Program-made: the position numbers and the translations under genes
Shown: positions 34,048-46,156 of the stretch, piece after piece
Numbering within the stretch: position 1 is the first letter of the stretch
How the letters are laid out: each line of letters opens with the position of its first letter
The notes under the pieces: generated by a model
Told to the model about the DNA's origin: nothing
The model's database searches: none
Seen by the model: the letters and a program-made list of their open reading frames with translations, nothing else
Assembly (NCBI RefSeq): GCF_901709675.1
Contig: NC_051096.1
Location: 4,555,001 to 4,619,000, forward strand
Origin: Syngnathus acus
Taxonomy: Eukaryota; Chordata; Actinopteri; Syngnathiformes; Syngnathidae
Direction of reading: 5' to 3'
DNA length: 64,000 nucleotides

Positions 34048-37000
34048 GATGCTCACCTTTTTGATAAAGCCCTAAAAAAAACTTCTACTGTGCTTCATTA
34101 GGACTCATTAAGTATGCTGAGCTTGTACGCTCGCGTCATTAAGTACCGTACCCATCTGTAAAATACATCATGTGATCTGGCGCGACCCCGAAACCTTCTG
34201 CTTTCTTTTCTTCGCTCCCCTGTTCCTGTTCTTAAACTACCCCTTTTTTTTTTTTTGATGACTCAATGAGATTGCTGTGGCATGGTGTAGCGGCTGGTGT
34301 AGCGCTTGAGCGCTAATGAAATGTGAGGTGGGCGGACGCTGGCGTCGCCGTGCGTGTGTGACACTTTAATGCAAAGCAGCAATACTTCCAGCGTGCAGGA
34401 GGGGAAATGTGATTTTTGGCAGGCTAAGATGTGGTTTGCTGTCTTCCTCTCTGGCGCGGCAGCTGGGAGGGTCATTTGTGAAAGTCTGTGCTTATTATTT
34501 TTAATTCCATACAAGGCTTGATTATGTGATGTTTTCGATACTTAAATACGCTATTGGTAAGCCAGATGCATCCTGTTTTATTCCCAAAACAAACACATCA
34601 AGATCTTACCAGTGGCAGCCGCCATTAGCGAAAGGCAGAGGGGTGAAACTTTAACTCGCTACTTGATTAATGGTTCGAAGTTCACTTTTGGATTCAATGC
34701 ATGCCACCTACATCTTCATTATTTTCCTTACCGAATGGCTGTCTGTGTTTTGTCTTGAGCATTTCCACACAACTCTCAGCTCCTAAAAAGCTCTAAATGG
34801 AGATTCGGCCTTGGATGCAAACCTAAGTCTCACGAAACAATAACAGCAGAAAAATAGTTATGCATAATATCCCCAACCGGTATGATACATAACGCAAAAG
34901 GTAGAAATATTACCGAGAATCGGTGCTAAACAAATTGCAGTTTTATTTCCACTTCTTGTTAGCAACAAATCCCAGCATAGTCTTTTTGTGTGTTCCAGGA
35001 AACCGAGGGCATTTTCTATTCCGCACCCTTGCCGTACAGAAAATAGACTCGCCTTAAGACCAGATAAAAGCGGGTCTAAGTTGTGGCGCAGGTGGTGTAA
35101 TTTGATATAGTTGGACTATTCCTTTTTGCTAAGGGCACCTTCTGTTTTGGTACGGGAGATATAACGTGTCATGCACAGGTGAGACCACCCTCCATGAAAG
35201 CATGTTAGCAATCATTGGTTGAAAAGCCCGCTTGGCTCACAGCCTCACATACACACACGGTATTTACACTCGGGTTCATGCACAAATGCGAGCACACACG
35301 CGGGAGAAAGACCCTCTTGTTCTCACGTCACTGCGAGGCCGCCCTAGATTGAGATGACACGGCAAGTTTTCGAATGTCAACGTGGGCTTCTCCTACTATT
35401 ACACACAAACCTCGAATGCCAACAGCTGGCCGCTTGAGCCGACCACACGCGCGTACATACCCGCCGCCTCGGAACTGAATCACAATCGTGACGTCTGATC
35501 CCTATCGCACGCACACATAGCGAGAACATATGGAACTGCGTTGGTGGCCGTGTGTGAGATCAATGGCAGCCAGCCCTTGGAGACATGCCATTCAGCTTCT
35601 CAGACGGATGGACGGAACCAGACAGACTAGTAGAGGGCAAGAGCGACAGAGTTTCTGCTTTCACTGGAACGGCAAAGGGAAAGTGGCGAAATACCTTCTT
35701 GTCACACCATGGCTTGACTTATTTATTTTCTCCCGTGTCATGCAAGGCGCCCCCTTCACATGGCGTTTTTATTCCAGGGCCATTTCCACTGTGGGAAACG
35801 AGAAAATGGGCCCAAGCCGTGCATTTTCCCCTCCTTTTCTGTTTGTTCCTGTCCTCCGTGGCTCCCACTGTCTGCTTCCTCTCTCCCTCCTTTTTTGAAA
35901 TCCTGGGGAAAGTCCCGCTATCTTTCTCGCTCTCAATGTGGAACGCACAATGTGGGAATTTTACGTTGTGTAAGTGCATGCGTGTGTTTCCAATCACATT
36001 TCTATCAGTGAAAAGTTATGAGGGCATGAAGTGTGCTTTTTTTCACGAGTTTTTTGCATGTAGTTTTCGAAGTATTTGGAATTCTCCGTGCACGGGAAAA
36101 AGAACGATTTGTTAAACGAATCGGTGCTGAAATCCTGCGCTAATTGGCGCGTGTGAACAAATCTCCGAGCTAAGCCTGCGTTCTTGTTTGCACAGCATCG
36201 GCACCCCCGTTGCGTCAAGCGTTGTGTATTTATTCCATTTTTTTTGTTTTTGGACAACCGCGGCGAGATGTTCTTGCTCACTCTCGCCTATGCTCTAGTG
36301 ATTGATATCAAATCTGTTGTGTTTGATCAATAATTAAAGGTGCCGAGCCCTCGTCTTTCCCCAGACTAGACTGAGTGTTATGAATTATAGATTGTTATCC
36401 CTGCTGGTCTGATCAAAGAATAATAACAACAGCATAGCTGGATTGGCGTATCACCGGGCTCGGATGCACTTCGAGCTAAATTATTATTTCATCATCCAAC
36501 GCTGATCCACGATGAGTGTCACCGTCCAAGTCCGGAATGACGGAATCTCGGGTGAGGACACCAGGAAAGCTGAGATGAAGGATTTCTATTCTGCTGCCAA
36601 CATTAGCCAGCGATCCGTTTTAATTATGCTCGGCCTAGCTCGAGAAACCGAGTCTTGTCGCGCCAGTGTGCACCGTCACTGATCAAAGTCACGACAACAT
36701 ACAGGAAGACAAATGAACACGCGTGTGAGCATGTGTACTTGACTGAGTGCCTTGATTGAACTCCTACATGTTCACTCTTGAGGACATTACAGGGGGAAAA
36801 AAAAGTGTGATGTCATTTTCTGCTCAAGGAAACTGCGCTTTGACGACATCGGCGTACGTAACGTTGTCGCCTCAGTGCGTTAAATCACTTAGCGCCCAGA
36901 CTGAAAGAGTCAAAACAGGAAAAAGCCAACAATAAAGCTTGTCTGTCACCTTTGACCTTTGCTGTTAAAACTCCCATTGAGCTGCTGGAAAGTGTGTATG

Positions 37001-37205
37001 TGCCTTCCATTAGCACCTGGTCGTGTCTGTCTTCTCCAAGTGTGGCGAAACTGTGAAACAATATGTTGCAAAGAGAATTTTCTTCCTTATTCTGTTTATT
37101 TTTTTATATTCAAGCCTTCAAAGAACCTTCCTCATTTCCACCCCTTGTTTTCACTTTATTACCTCCTCCGCTCACACACCGCTTTAATTAGATCTTAACA
37201 GTGGA
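34048..37205. other. non-coding flank with one long unsupported ORF
   Basis: A 176-codon plus-strand frame (35585-36115) is the longest open frame outside sox4. A 122-codon frame (35530-35898) overlaps it in another phase. Both are Phe/Ser/Pro-rich with no domain or conserved motif, so I treat them as chance. The 36290-36480 stretch is listed separately as a candidate regulatory block. Confidence 0.55.
36290..36480. promoter_or_regulatory. candidate conserved enhancer block
   Basis: A smooth, non-repetitive stretch with a TCF/LEF-type site TGATCAAAG (36410-36418), a SOX-type ATTGTT (36391-36396), TTTGATCAATAATTAAAGG (36322-36340) and AATAATAACAAC. The density of developmental factor motifs suggests an enhancer. 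Without alignment this is inference only. Confidence 0.3.
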
Positions 37206-37209
37206 GACA

Positions 37210-37400
37210 CCAATCTGGAATCCCATTGGCTAATTCCCCCAGATGCTGCGGCCATCTTCCTATTGGCCGCCGCCTTCGCTGTTGCTCCCACTCCGACCCA
37301 GTCAACTCGCATATGAACCGAATCCCGCCGCTCCTATTGGCTGTCGCCGAGACACATGAATGGCGCTCGGCGAGGCAGTTTGCTCTCCCACAGGATGATA
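37210..37400. promoter_or_regulatory. CCAAT-box cluster in a CpG-rich patch
   Basis: One forward CCAAT (37210-37214) and three inverted CCAAT boxes (37225-37229, 37262-37266, 37336-37340) fall within 130 bp. About 14 CpGs occur in the next 140 bp or so (GCCGCCGCC, TCGCCGAG, GGCGCTCGGCG). NF-Y site clusters of this type are typical of promoters. No coding sequence adjoins on either strand, so any transcript would be non-coding or start a distant gene. Confidence 0.4.
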
Positions 37401-38315
37401 CAGTCATCCTCCTCTGAGATTAGGAAAGAGGGGGGGGCCGAGGGGGTGGAGGACCATTCATCACCTCCCTCTCTCCTTATGTATTCCTCTTCCTGTGTTT
37501 TGGCTGTTGGGTTTCTGCCTTTGTCCCCGTGAAGGTTTTGAAAGCAGTCCAAGTTATGTGAACGTGCCCGGGTCAGGCTGATTTACCTCCTCTCAGACTC
37601 CAGTGAAAGTTCACTCCATCAGATCCCTCCATGTAATCCCGAGGGATGTCATCTATCCACCCTTTTTAGGGCAGCGTTTTTAATGTTTTTGGACTGGGAA
37701 CTCTAATTATTCTTAGTCCACATATACACCGGGTTTTCTCTGGCATGTGTCTGCTTGTTGCTCATTGAGTAGGGTAAGTAGAGCAGCGAGAGGCCCACAT
37801 GTTAGTCCAGCTCACTCATCGAGCTCGAGACAGTGTGATTAGCCAACGTCCGTTTCAACAAGTCCACATTTCCACTTCCTGTGACAGCTGCTCTAGATTT
37901 AACGTCATATAGTACGAAAAAATTCCAATCCAACATGAAGCATTAAAAAAAAATGATTTGGCTCTAGAAAAAGAATCTTAGTAATCGGATTGTAAAGCTT
38001 GAAAATGGTATTGTGTCATCAGTCTGCTTTCACTCACCGTAAGTTTTACGCTAGCTCGTTCGCCGGAGTTCTTTGCGGTCAATGCAGCAGCTCTGTGATT
38101 GTGGCGAAACTAAACACGTCAATCCCTATTAGGACTTCATATGATGCAATTCTCCTCTGGGCCAATCAACTGCAAATGTCACTTTGATTTGACCCATAAT
38201 AGCGGATCTTGTTGGAGGAGTTTGCTTGATGAGAGAACGTGAAATGAATCCCAAAAAGTCACAATAATCAGTCTCGCATGTCACGTGATGGACGGATGGA
38301 ATAAAGGGTCGATTA
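37401..38315. other. non-coding flank
   Basis: No gene was recognised. Confidence 0.55.
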
Positions 38316-39036
38316 CCGTATTTTCCGGACTATAAGGCGCACCTAAAAACCTCAAATAAGGCGCACCTTCAATGAATGGCCTATTTTAAAACTCTGTCAT
38401 TATATAAGGCGCACCGGACTATAAGGCGCACCATTAATGTCAAATTTTTAATCTAAATCAAATCATTCTCCATTTTATCTTTTTTATTTCAACTTCAGAC
38501 GCAACAAATTACTTTATAATCACAAAATAATGATCCATAGTCTTTTTGATTCATGATTCATAGTCTTCAGCGGGCCACTTATGATTGATTTCATAACACA
38601 ATGCTTCGGGCCAGTTTAAATTTAGGAATTTGGTCCATATCAGCTCAGTGGTCTAGTGGTAGAGTGTCCGCCCTGAGACTGGAAGGTTGTGGGTTCAAAC
38701 CCCGGCCGGGTCATACCAAAGACTATAAAAATGGGACCCATTGCCTCCCTGCTTGGCACTCAGCATTAAGGGTTGGAATTGGGGGGTTAGATCACCAACT
38801 GATTCCCGAGCGCGGCACCGCTGCTGCTCACTGCTCCCCTCTCCCCCAGGGGATGGATTAAAATCACACGGGGATGGGTTAAATGCAGAGGACAAATTTC
38901 ACCACACCCAGGTGTGTGTGTGACGATCATTGGGACTTTAATCTTTAATATAAGGCGCACCGGACTATAAGGCGCACTGTCGGCTTTTGAGAAAATTTTA
39001 GGTTTTTAGGTGCGCCTTATAGTCCGGAAAATACGG
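38316..39036 (+). mobile_element. TA-flanked MITE, copy 4, split by a SINE
   Basis: The ends CCGTATTTTCCGGACTATAA and complement, each next to TA, enclose the usual family core. After TTTGGTCCATAT (ending 38640) the sequence breaks into a tRNA-derived SINE and resumes at about 38949 with ATAAGGCGCACCGGACTATA. Without the insert it would be about 410 bp, like copies 2 and 7. Confidence 0.92.
38641..38948 (+). mobile_element. tRNA-derived SINE nested in MITE copy 4
   Basis: The head has RNA polymerase III promoter boxes: an A box TGGTCTAGTGG (38649-38659) and a B box GGTTCAAACCC (38692-38702), 33 bp apart as in tRNA genes. A tRNA-unrelated body follows, containing GGGATGGGTTAAATGCAGAG and a short TTTAATCTTTA tail. 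This body is a widespread fish SINE type; I cannot name the family safely. No long target duplication is evident. It is a retroposon, not a functional tRNA gene. Confidence 0.85.
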
Positions 39037-39756
39037 TAAGTGCACCAATTGTAGAAACGACATAGGAAGTCTATTTTTTTTTTTGCCGTGATTTCTGCTT
39101 TTAAAATGTGTGCCTCATCGTAAATTACTGGAAAATGTATTTTTTGCTGAGTATTTCAAAGCAAATAGATAAGAACATCTTGACATTGACTAGACATTGT
39201 TTCTTTTTTTTTTTCCTTTCAAAGCACCAATTCAAAGCTCGCCCTGGGGGGTTAATCTCGAATGAGACTCGAGGAGGAGATTAGGTTATTAGAGATGAGC
39301 ATCGGCAGTAATCTGAAGCTGACTCAGCTCGTTTTGTTCTTCTCAGACTTGAAGAAGGAAATTGGCTAATCTCTTCCTGGACACCCTAAAAATGTGTCTG
39401 TCATGGGGAGATTTACACCTATAAAGCTGTCTGGTAAATGTGTGTGTGTTTTTTTTTGTGGTTGGAAGCATGACCACTCTTTTACCAGCAACCACACATG
39501 TGCTCATTAACTTCCTTCTTTTGTCCATGTCCTGCGATGAAGCACACGGCGTGAGAAGGAAGGCATGCGGACAGTAATCATTTATTTACTGGGAATGATT
39601 AATCCCGCGTTCCTTCCTCTCTCTTCTTTCCTCATCATTTCTTCTCTTCGCCATTCCTTTGCCGCTCTCCAGGCCGTCAAAGCGTGCCTGAGTCGAAGCC
39701 ACCCTCATTAACCTTATCACGCTGACCCCAGCTGGACTCAAGCTCCCCTCACATTG
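39037..39756. other. non-coding flank
   Basis: No gene was recognised; two short T runs. Confidence 0.55.
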
Positions 39757-39995
39757 CAGTGGATATAAAAAGTCTACACACCCTTTTTTTCCAAATGCCA
39801 TGCGATATAAAAAGAAGAGACCAAGATAAATCGTTGCTTCACTTTATTAATTTGACCTGTAGTCTACACAGCTCAATTGGGAAATAAAAATGAAGAAGAG
39901 AGGTAGTTAGGTTGCAAAAGTGCACACACCCTTAATATCTGCAAATCCAATGTGGCCATGTTATAATTAGCCAATTACATTCAGTATGGCGAAGG
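39757..39995 (+). mobile_element. Tc1-like transposon terminal fragment
   Basis: It opens CAGTGGATATAAAAAGTCTA followed by CACACCC, and later has GAGACCAAGATAAATC and GTGCACACACCCTTAATATC. These are hallmarks of a common fish Tc1-like element's terminal region, recognised from memory. The preceding dinucleotide is TG instead of TA. No transposase coding region or matching right end was found, so it is a truncated relic. The right boundary is approximate. Confidence 0.6.
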
Positions 39996-41039
39996 GAGGA
40001 ATGTAATCACGACGAGTGTTACATTCAAGTCGTTTTGAACTTTTCGTGTCCTCCGTGTTCTGTTTGATGTGCCGTGAGTGTGTACGTTATGAAAAGTCCA
40101 CACGGGGATTAAGCTTGTCCTTGTCTAAAACAATATGAAATGAAAGCCCCGGGAGAGCAAAGGCGTCTAGACTTTAAGCAGTGAGCAAGACGAAACATCT
40201 GGCAATGTAAAATGGTCAAAAGTATTGGACAAGGTGACCGCTGACCTCAAAATTCCCATTCGTGAATTCTATACTTGATTACTTAACGACAATAAATGAT
40301 CAAAAACTATTGTTAAAATGGCTTTCTCTTCTGTTATCCGGAACAGTAAAATGATATCGGCGCTTAGTATCGGTGCGTTTTTACGAGGCACATAAGCAAG
40401 TAAGGCTCAGATATAATATTGTTTTTCCTCCGCTCCTCACCCGGCAGCAGTTTTATAATCGTCCCGCGGTCTCGCCGTGCTTCACGCATTGTCATGGTGA
40501 TGAGGGGCAGAGCGAGTGAATCCTACCAGCCCCTCGTCTTTGGCAAGGTGAGAACTCATTGAGCTAAAAGGCTCAATGGCAACCAGGAGCGAAAATCATC
40601 GTCTCCATTTCTGAATGATTTGCCACTTCCGTTTTATCCGCTCAAAGATCCTCCATGATGGAAAAGGGAGGCCAAATATCAGTGTCATATATGTAATGTA
40701 GATGAACATGTAAATGAATGCGTAATGTATTCAGATTGCCTCTTTGTCTTTGTGTTTGGAGCTCCTATAGGTGATTCTCGCCCCGGGCATAACAATCATT
40801 CAACGTGTTAATGGGTCGCACACTGAGCTCATTAACTATGCACAGCCTTCATTTGCATACAAATTCAATTAACTTTCACCCCAAAAGAAAAAAGAAATGG
40901 ATGGAAAGAAAACAAAATCTTTTGTTTGACACACTTCAAGAAATTTGCCGATCATATGAATCGGAGTTTGTTTTATCGATACGTTTGACCGCTTTGCTGT
41001 CGCATACTACGAACAATTGCGTCAGGTAATTCTCTCGTG
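39996..41039. other. non-coding flank with possible regulatory patch
   Basis: No gene was recognised. The 40785-40885 stretch (AACAAT, ATTAACTATGC, ATTTGCAT at 40851-40858, CAATTAAC) is homeodomain/POU/SOX motif-rich and non-repetitive. Confidence 0.45.
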
Positions 41040-41053
41040 CCATTAGATGGCGC
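41040..41053 (+). promoter_or_regulatory. CTCF-like motif
   Basis: CCATTAGATGGCGC matches the CTCF core CCASYAGRKGGCRS at 13 of 14 positions (T at the fourth). It is isolated and unverified. Confidence 0.35.
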
Positions 41054-41489
41054 GGCAGCTGCTTTACACGCCGGCCGGAGGGCGAATAAAATCGCTTTGT
41101 TGATTGAAAGCCAATTTTCAAAGTGGCGCCTAGTCAGAATGTTCAATGGAGGCGCACTCGGTTGCCTTTGTGTGCCATCGTGTATTCGTTGGGCGGCGCT
41201 CTTATCGAGGGAATTGGTAATTAGTGGCATGCATTGTGTCAGAGGACAGAACACTGAATACCAATGACATTAAAGGGCTGATGAGATAAGAGGGCCTTGT
41301 GTGTGAGTGTGTGTTGGTTTACGCCGCTCGCTCCGGGCGACGGCGAGGTGCAGCGGTCGAGCCGAAGCGCGACTTCAATTTACATGTTTGCATTTCTGAC
41401 AATTAAGCAAATTGATTTCCTGTGTGTGCCCGCCCGCGTCGCACGTCAAGCTTTCTTGAAGATGCTCAATACCAAAACCTGTCCCATAA

Positions 41490-41575
41490 TGGGCGCTGTC
41501 TCATTTGCATGGCATTAATTAGACAGTCTTATTAAATGCCTAATTAGCATATATAGCGTTGTGTGTTTTATCAGG
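41490..41575. promoter_or_regulatory. candidate conserved regulatory block
   Basis: ATTTGCAT (41503-41510) is followed by two TAATTA homeodomain cores (41516-41521, 41541-41546) in smooth AT-rich but non-repetitive sequence. This resembles conserved non-coding elements around developmental genes. Inference without alignment. Confidence 0.3.
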
Positions 41576-44500
41576 CTGAAAGCAATAGCTTTGCTTTCAT
41601 TTGATTTTGCGATCCACGCAGATTGGAGTTTATGATAGTTTTAATCAGTTTGGGATGTCTGTTGGTGAAATAATCTAAAAATAAACTGGAATTAGCTCCC
41701 AAGTATCAAAAAAGGTTCTTTGTGGCTGTTGTTGAAACTTCGGATGACGCAGCAAGCCTCTTTATGCGATTATGCGTAACGAATATTTTTTTGCGGCCAA
41801 ATCATATTTGTATCAGGCAATTGATTCAACATGACACAAATCAAATTGCCATTTATTTTGCCCAGCACAAAACAACCTTTGAGCATAATTTACTCGCTCG
41901 TTATTTCTAAATACAAAAAGTAGTTATAATTATATTTGACAGATTACATGACCAAAATGCATGTGATTAAAAAAAAATGTCACTATCTTGATCACAGTCA
42001 TCAACATTCTAGTCTTGAGTAAAAGTTCAAGCTTATGCATTGCTAATTGCACATCAGTGCTCTGCAACCAAATCCATGCAGCGAGGCCAGAGGGGATTGA
42101 GCTGGTGTGTGTGTGTGTGGGGGGGGTAATATAAATAAAGACGAGGTGGGAGGGATGGGAACGGAAAGAAGGATGAGGTCAATTTAATGGGAGAGGCCTG
42201 CGCCGACTCACTCAACTCGTTCAACCTATACCAAGCCAGTTTTTTTTTCAGAGCTGGTGAAGGAGGATGAGAGAATGAAATCAGGAAGGGGTCAAGGGTT
42301 AAGCAGATGGTTTGTTTTTTTCCTCCTGAGGTCGAGACGAGAGCTTTTACCTGCGAGTGTTGGAGGAGGAGGAAGTTGAACTTCTTGGCCCCTCCCACAG
42401 TCGCCGTTCCTAAAATTATGAATGAGGACCACACATTATTTTCTAATTGTCCCCTTGGAGGAAATCATATTTCCCTTTTGGTCTCAAATATAATAAATGG
42501 CTTTTAGCAGCTCCTTCAGATGCATCAGGACTTTCCTCCTATTTCCTTTGAATCTCATTCATTTCCATATTTAATTAGCTTGGCTCATTAAATGCCATGT
42601 GCCCAGCAATGTATGCAGGAATAATTGGATGCAATTTTATAGGCGAGTATTATCCACAATGCTCTTGTGTGCCTTGTGACAGGATAATATGTAGGCCTTG
42701 TTGATTAGTCAACTCTAATACACGACATTTGATTTGTTTGTCCGTCAATGTGTGTGTATGAACGTACGTCGCCCTCGGGTGCTCAAGAAAGTGTGTGACT
42801 GTGTGTGTGTGCGCGTGAGAGAAAGACAATCCAGCCATCAACTCTTAACCATGTTAAAGAGTGAAATTAGCCATCAGCTCCAGTAAAAGCCTGGCTGACA
42901 ACCTGTAATCATGAGAGAAAGCAAATCATTGTGTGACACACACACAGACACACAGACACACACAGCTGGTGGAATTATAATAAAACAAATATTCTTTTGC
43001 ATCCCACTCTATTTCCTAATCTTGACACTGCTAGCTAGCAAAGTTGCGACTGAATATTTAAGCAGTAAATATTTCTAGTATGGTAGTGGCTGTAAAAATC
43101 ATTTAAATAGAACGTTAGTTTCTTTGTAATAGAGATGACAGGTCATGGCTTTTAGTGTAAATGTTGTTAAAATTGTGTAAACACTTTGCAGCACCACCCA
43201 GTGTGTTTTATTATTAGAAGCATTATTTCAACCACGTCTTCCATTTTCTTTCAGAATTGTCCAATATGCTTTCACGTACTTCTCAACAAGACTTTTAGGA
43301 TGTCTTTTCGACACCAGCGGCGTTAAATGTTTAGCTCTTCTTCAGCGTCTCCAATCTATATTTACAGCTTCCATAGGGGCGGTCCCATTTGGAAAAAAAG
43401 AACTAGGTGAGTTTTAATTGTGCGCCACGTGGAGCCACGCACGACTAACTGTGACATTTACAATTAGATGTTGTCAGCAGTCAAAGCGTCGACGCAATTT
43501 ACAGAGTGCACATTACTGTCCTGAGTGGAAGTGACAACAATTTGATATGTTGTCGAGGGGGGAAAAAAAAATATGTCGCTCTGTGTAGGCAAAGTTTTCA
43601 TTCAAGTGGCTTTTTTTATAAAAGGTTAAGTAGATAAAGTAGCTTCAGCCGATCAAGTGACTTCTATGCCGGTGATAGTTTATGACTTAGGAGGTTGAAT
43701 GCGGGCGGTGGGAGCGAGCAGGGGTAGGTCGATTTTTGGGAGTGTCTGTATGGGGGCCGCGGTTTCTTTGGTCTCGGCGCTGTGGTTTGTGCACATTTGG
43801 CTGGCAGACAAATGTGTTGCGCATGAGTCCTCTCAGATGTGGCCCAGCGATGATGAGTAAGCACACTTACCATTGGACGTTTGTGTGTGTGCGTGTGGCA
43901 CGGAGCTCTCTGCCTGACACATGGCCTTGAGGCAAGCAGGGAGTTGGAGATTTAAGTTACGCAGCGTTTTACCAGCCAGACTTTTCCCTTAAGTCTAATT
44001 ACAGGCTAAGATGTGGCTCCTGTGAATTACATAACCCCCCCCCCCCCCTTCCAAAACCTCCAGGTTGATCATGTTTAGCACGACACGCTGCTTAGGCAGA
44101 ATGATAACCTCACATGTGCTTCGATAGCTTTTAAACAAATATGTTACCAAAAAAAAATGATTTTGATGGTACACTGGCTTGTAATAACAAGAAAAGCGCC
44201 CCTGTGCCGGCAATATCAGACAAGAGTAAAAATAGATTCGCCACTGTAATATTAAAATCAACATTCCACCTTAACCGAACAAGCAGGAGATGAGAAGTGG
44301 AGATGACGTTTCATTACTTTGAATCTGTATCTGTGTATATTATTCTATTTTCGTTCTCTCAGGCTGGTGTTTTTTTTTCTTTTTGAATACCTGTCGCAAA
44401 GAAAACACTAAAAAGAAAAAGTCAAATAAATAACTAATAATAAAATAATAATTTATTATATTATATCATATCATATATCATATATTATTAATAAAAAATA

Positions 44501-45749
44501 AAAATAAAAAATAAAAGCAAAGATTGGTCGGAACAGTCTTGCGTCTGTCCCATAAAAATAAATCTTATGACTTGGGCTCTTTTTGGCCTGTTTTACTGCC
44601 GCTTCTCCCCCCCTCCCTCCTCGGAAACGGGACAAGGTGGACTATAATTTCCAATTGACCCAAACAGTACAGTATGTACAGGTTAATGTCTCCTCTAAAC
44701 TTGTCATCTGGACAAAAGAGGTATAAATCTCTCGCAATTAATAATGATTAATGAACTCGATCCATTGACAGATGTTTTAAAATGCCGACGTGGCACTTTT
44801 GTGGAGCTTTGAGTCAACCGCCACGTCTGAGGGGGGTCTAATCCTCCTCATCATCAGCTCACAGTATTGCCGCACAGCCCTCTCGGTGGGTGGCTTCCTT
44901 CCACACGCCTGTGTAAGAAACGCGATTTAATAGTTCTTTATCATTCTTGCACCTCTCCGTCTCTCGCCCCCTTTATTTTCCTTCCTCTGCTTTTTCCTGC
45001 CTCGTCTTAAACTCCCACAGAACTCCCAAGCTGCTCAGAGGAAGTCCTTCCTGGGATTAAAACACACACGCACGCATGGATTGGCTCAGACGCAAACTTC
45101 CTCGTCAGAGTTACCCGCTTTCGTTCGTCCTCCCACAGACATCCTGTTTGTCTCCTTCGGCAACGCAAACCGGGGAGGAAGCGAATAAACATTTTGTGAA
45201 AAGCACAGTAAGTACTAAAAAGAACAAAAAACCAAAACAATAGGCCTGAATTTTATTTCTCTTCTGGCTCTTGTGGAGCAATTTCAGTGACAGCTTTAAC
45301 CAATCATATCAACTCTACCTTTTCAAGGTGGGAATGATAGAAACCTTGTTTTTAATCCGTAATCGCTTTCCATTATCTCCCGTAAGGCTTCAGCTCCCCT
45401 CTATCCAATCCATTTTACCCATCTGCCAATCTCCATCATTTCGATCTGGGTTTGTCTCTTTTTTACCCCGCCGCTGTCGGCCTTCACTCCATCCGTGAGT
45501 AATCCATTACATCTCTTAATGACTGTTGTTGCGCTCCGTAAAGGAGAGTTCGGCGCCGTACGTGTCAGGAGCTTCACCTCGGTGCCGACTCTCCAGCCGT
45601 TTCAGTCACGCTCTGGAAAAATCGCGGATTATCCGATGAGTAGAACAGGTTCTTTTGGCCTCCAAAACACCATCGCTAGCCATCATATTGCATTTTCCAC
45701 AAAAGTCCTATGCCTGTAGGAACAAAACCATGACCAAAATGAAATATTA
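41576..45749. other. non-coding flank
   Basis: No gene was recognised. Holds TG/G tract 42103-42127, short AC tracts, a 13-base C-rich run ending 44048 and an AT-rich patch 44406-44518 (ATTATATCATATC-type). 42550-42660 is another smooth candidate regulatory stretch. Confidence 0.55.
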
Positions 45750-46154
45750 CCGTATTTTCCGGACTATAAGGCGCACCTAAAAACCTAAAATGTTCTCATT
45801 GCCTTATAGTCCGGTGCGCCTTATATATGGACCAAATTCCTAAATTTAAACTGGCCCGAAGCATTGTGTCATGAAATCAATCATAAGTGGCCCGCTGAAG
45901 ACTATGAATCGTGAATCAAAAAGACTATGGATCATTATTTTGTGATTTTAAAGTCATTATTTTGTGATTATAAAGTCATTTGTTGCGTCTGAAGTTGAAA
46001 TAAAAAAGATAAAATGGAGAATGATTTGATTTGGATTAAAAATCTGACATGATGCATTCATGGTGCGCCTTATTGTCTGGTGCGCCTTATATAAGGACAA
46101 AGTTTTAAAATGGACCATTCATTGAAGGTGCGCCTTATAGTCCGGAAAATACGG
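45750..46154 (-). mobile_element. TA-flanked MITE, copy 5 (405 bp, inverted)
   Basis: TA-flanked ends identical in type to the other copies. The core appears as complement (GACTATGAATCGTGAATCAA, GTCTGAAGTTGAAATAAAA). It carries a small internal duplication of a TTTTGTGAT.TTAAAGTCATT unit (about 45939-45980). Confidence 0.92.
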
Positions 46155-46156
46155 TA

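Noticed and set aside
35585-36115. 176-codon plus-strand ORF, the longest outside sox4
   Set aside because: No domain, no motif, Phe/Ser/Pro-rich, and overlapped by other open frames; best explained as chance.
38641-38715. Functional tRNA gene
   Set aside because: A and B boxes are present, but the body is a SINE and the acceptor stem does not close; it is a retroposon head.
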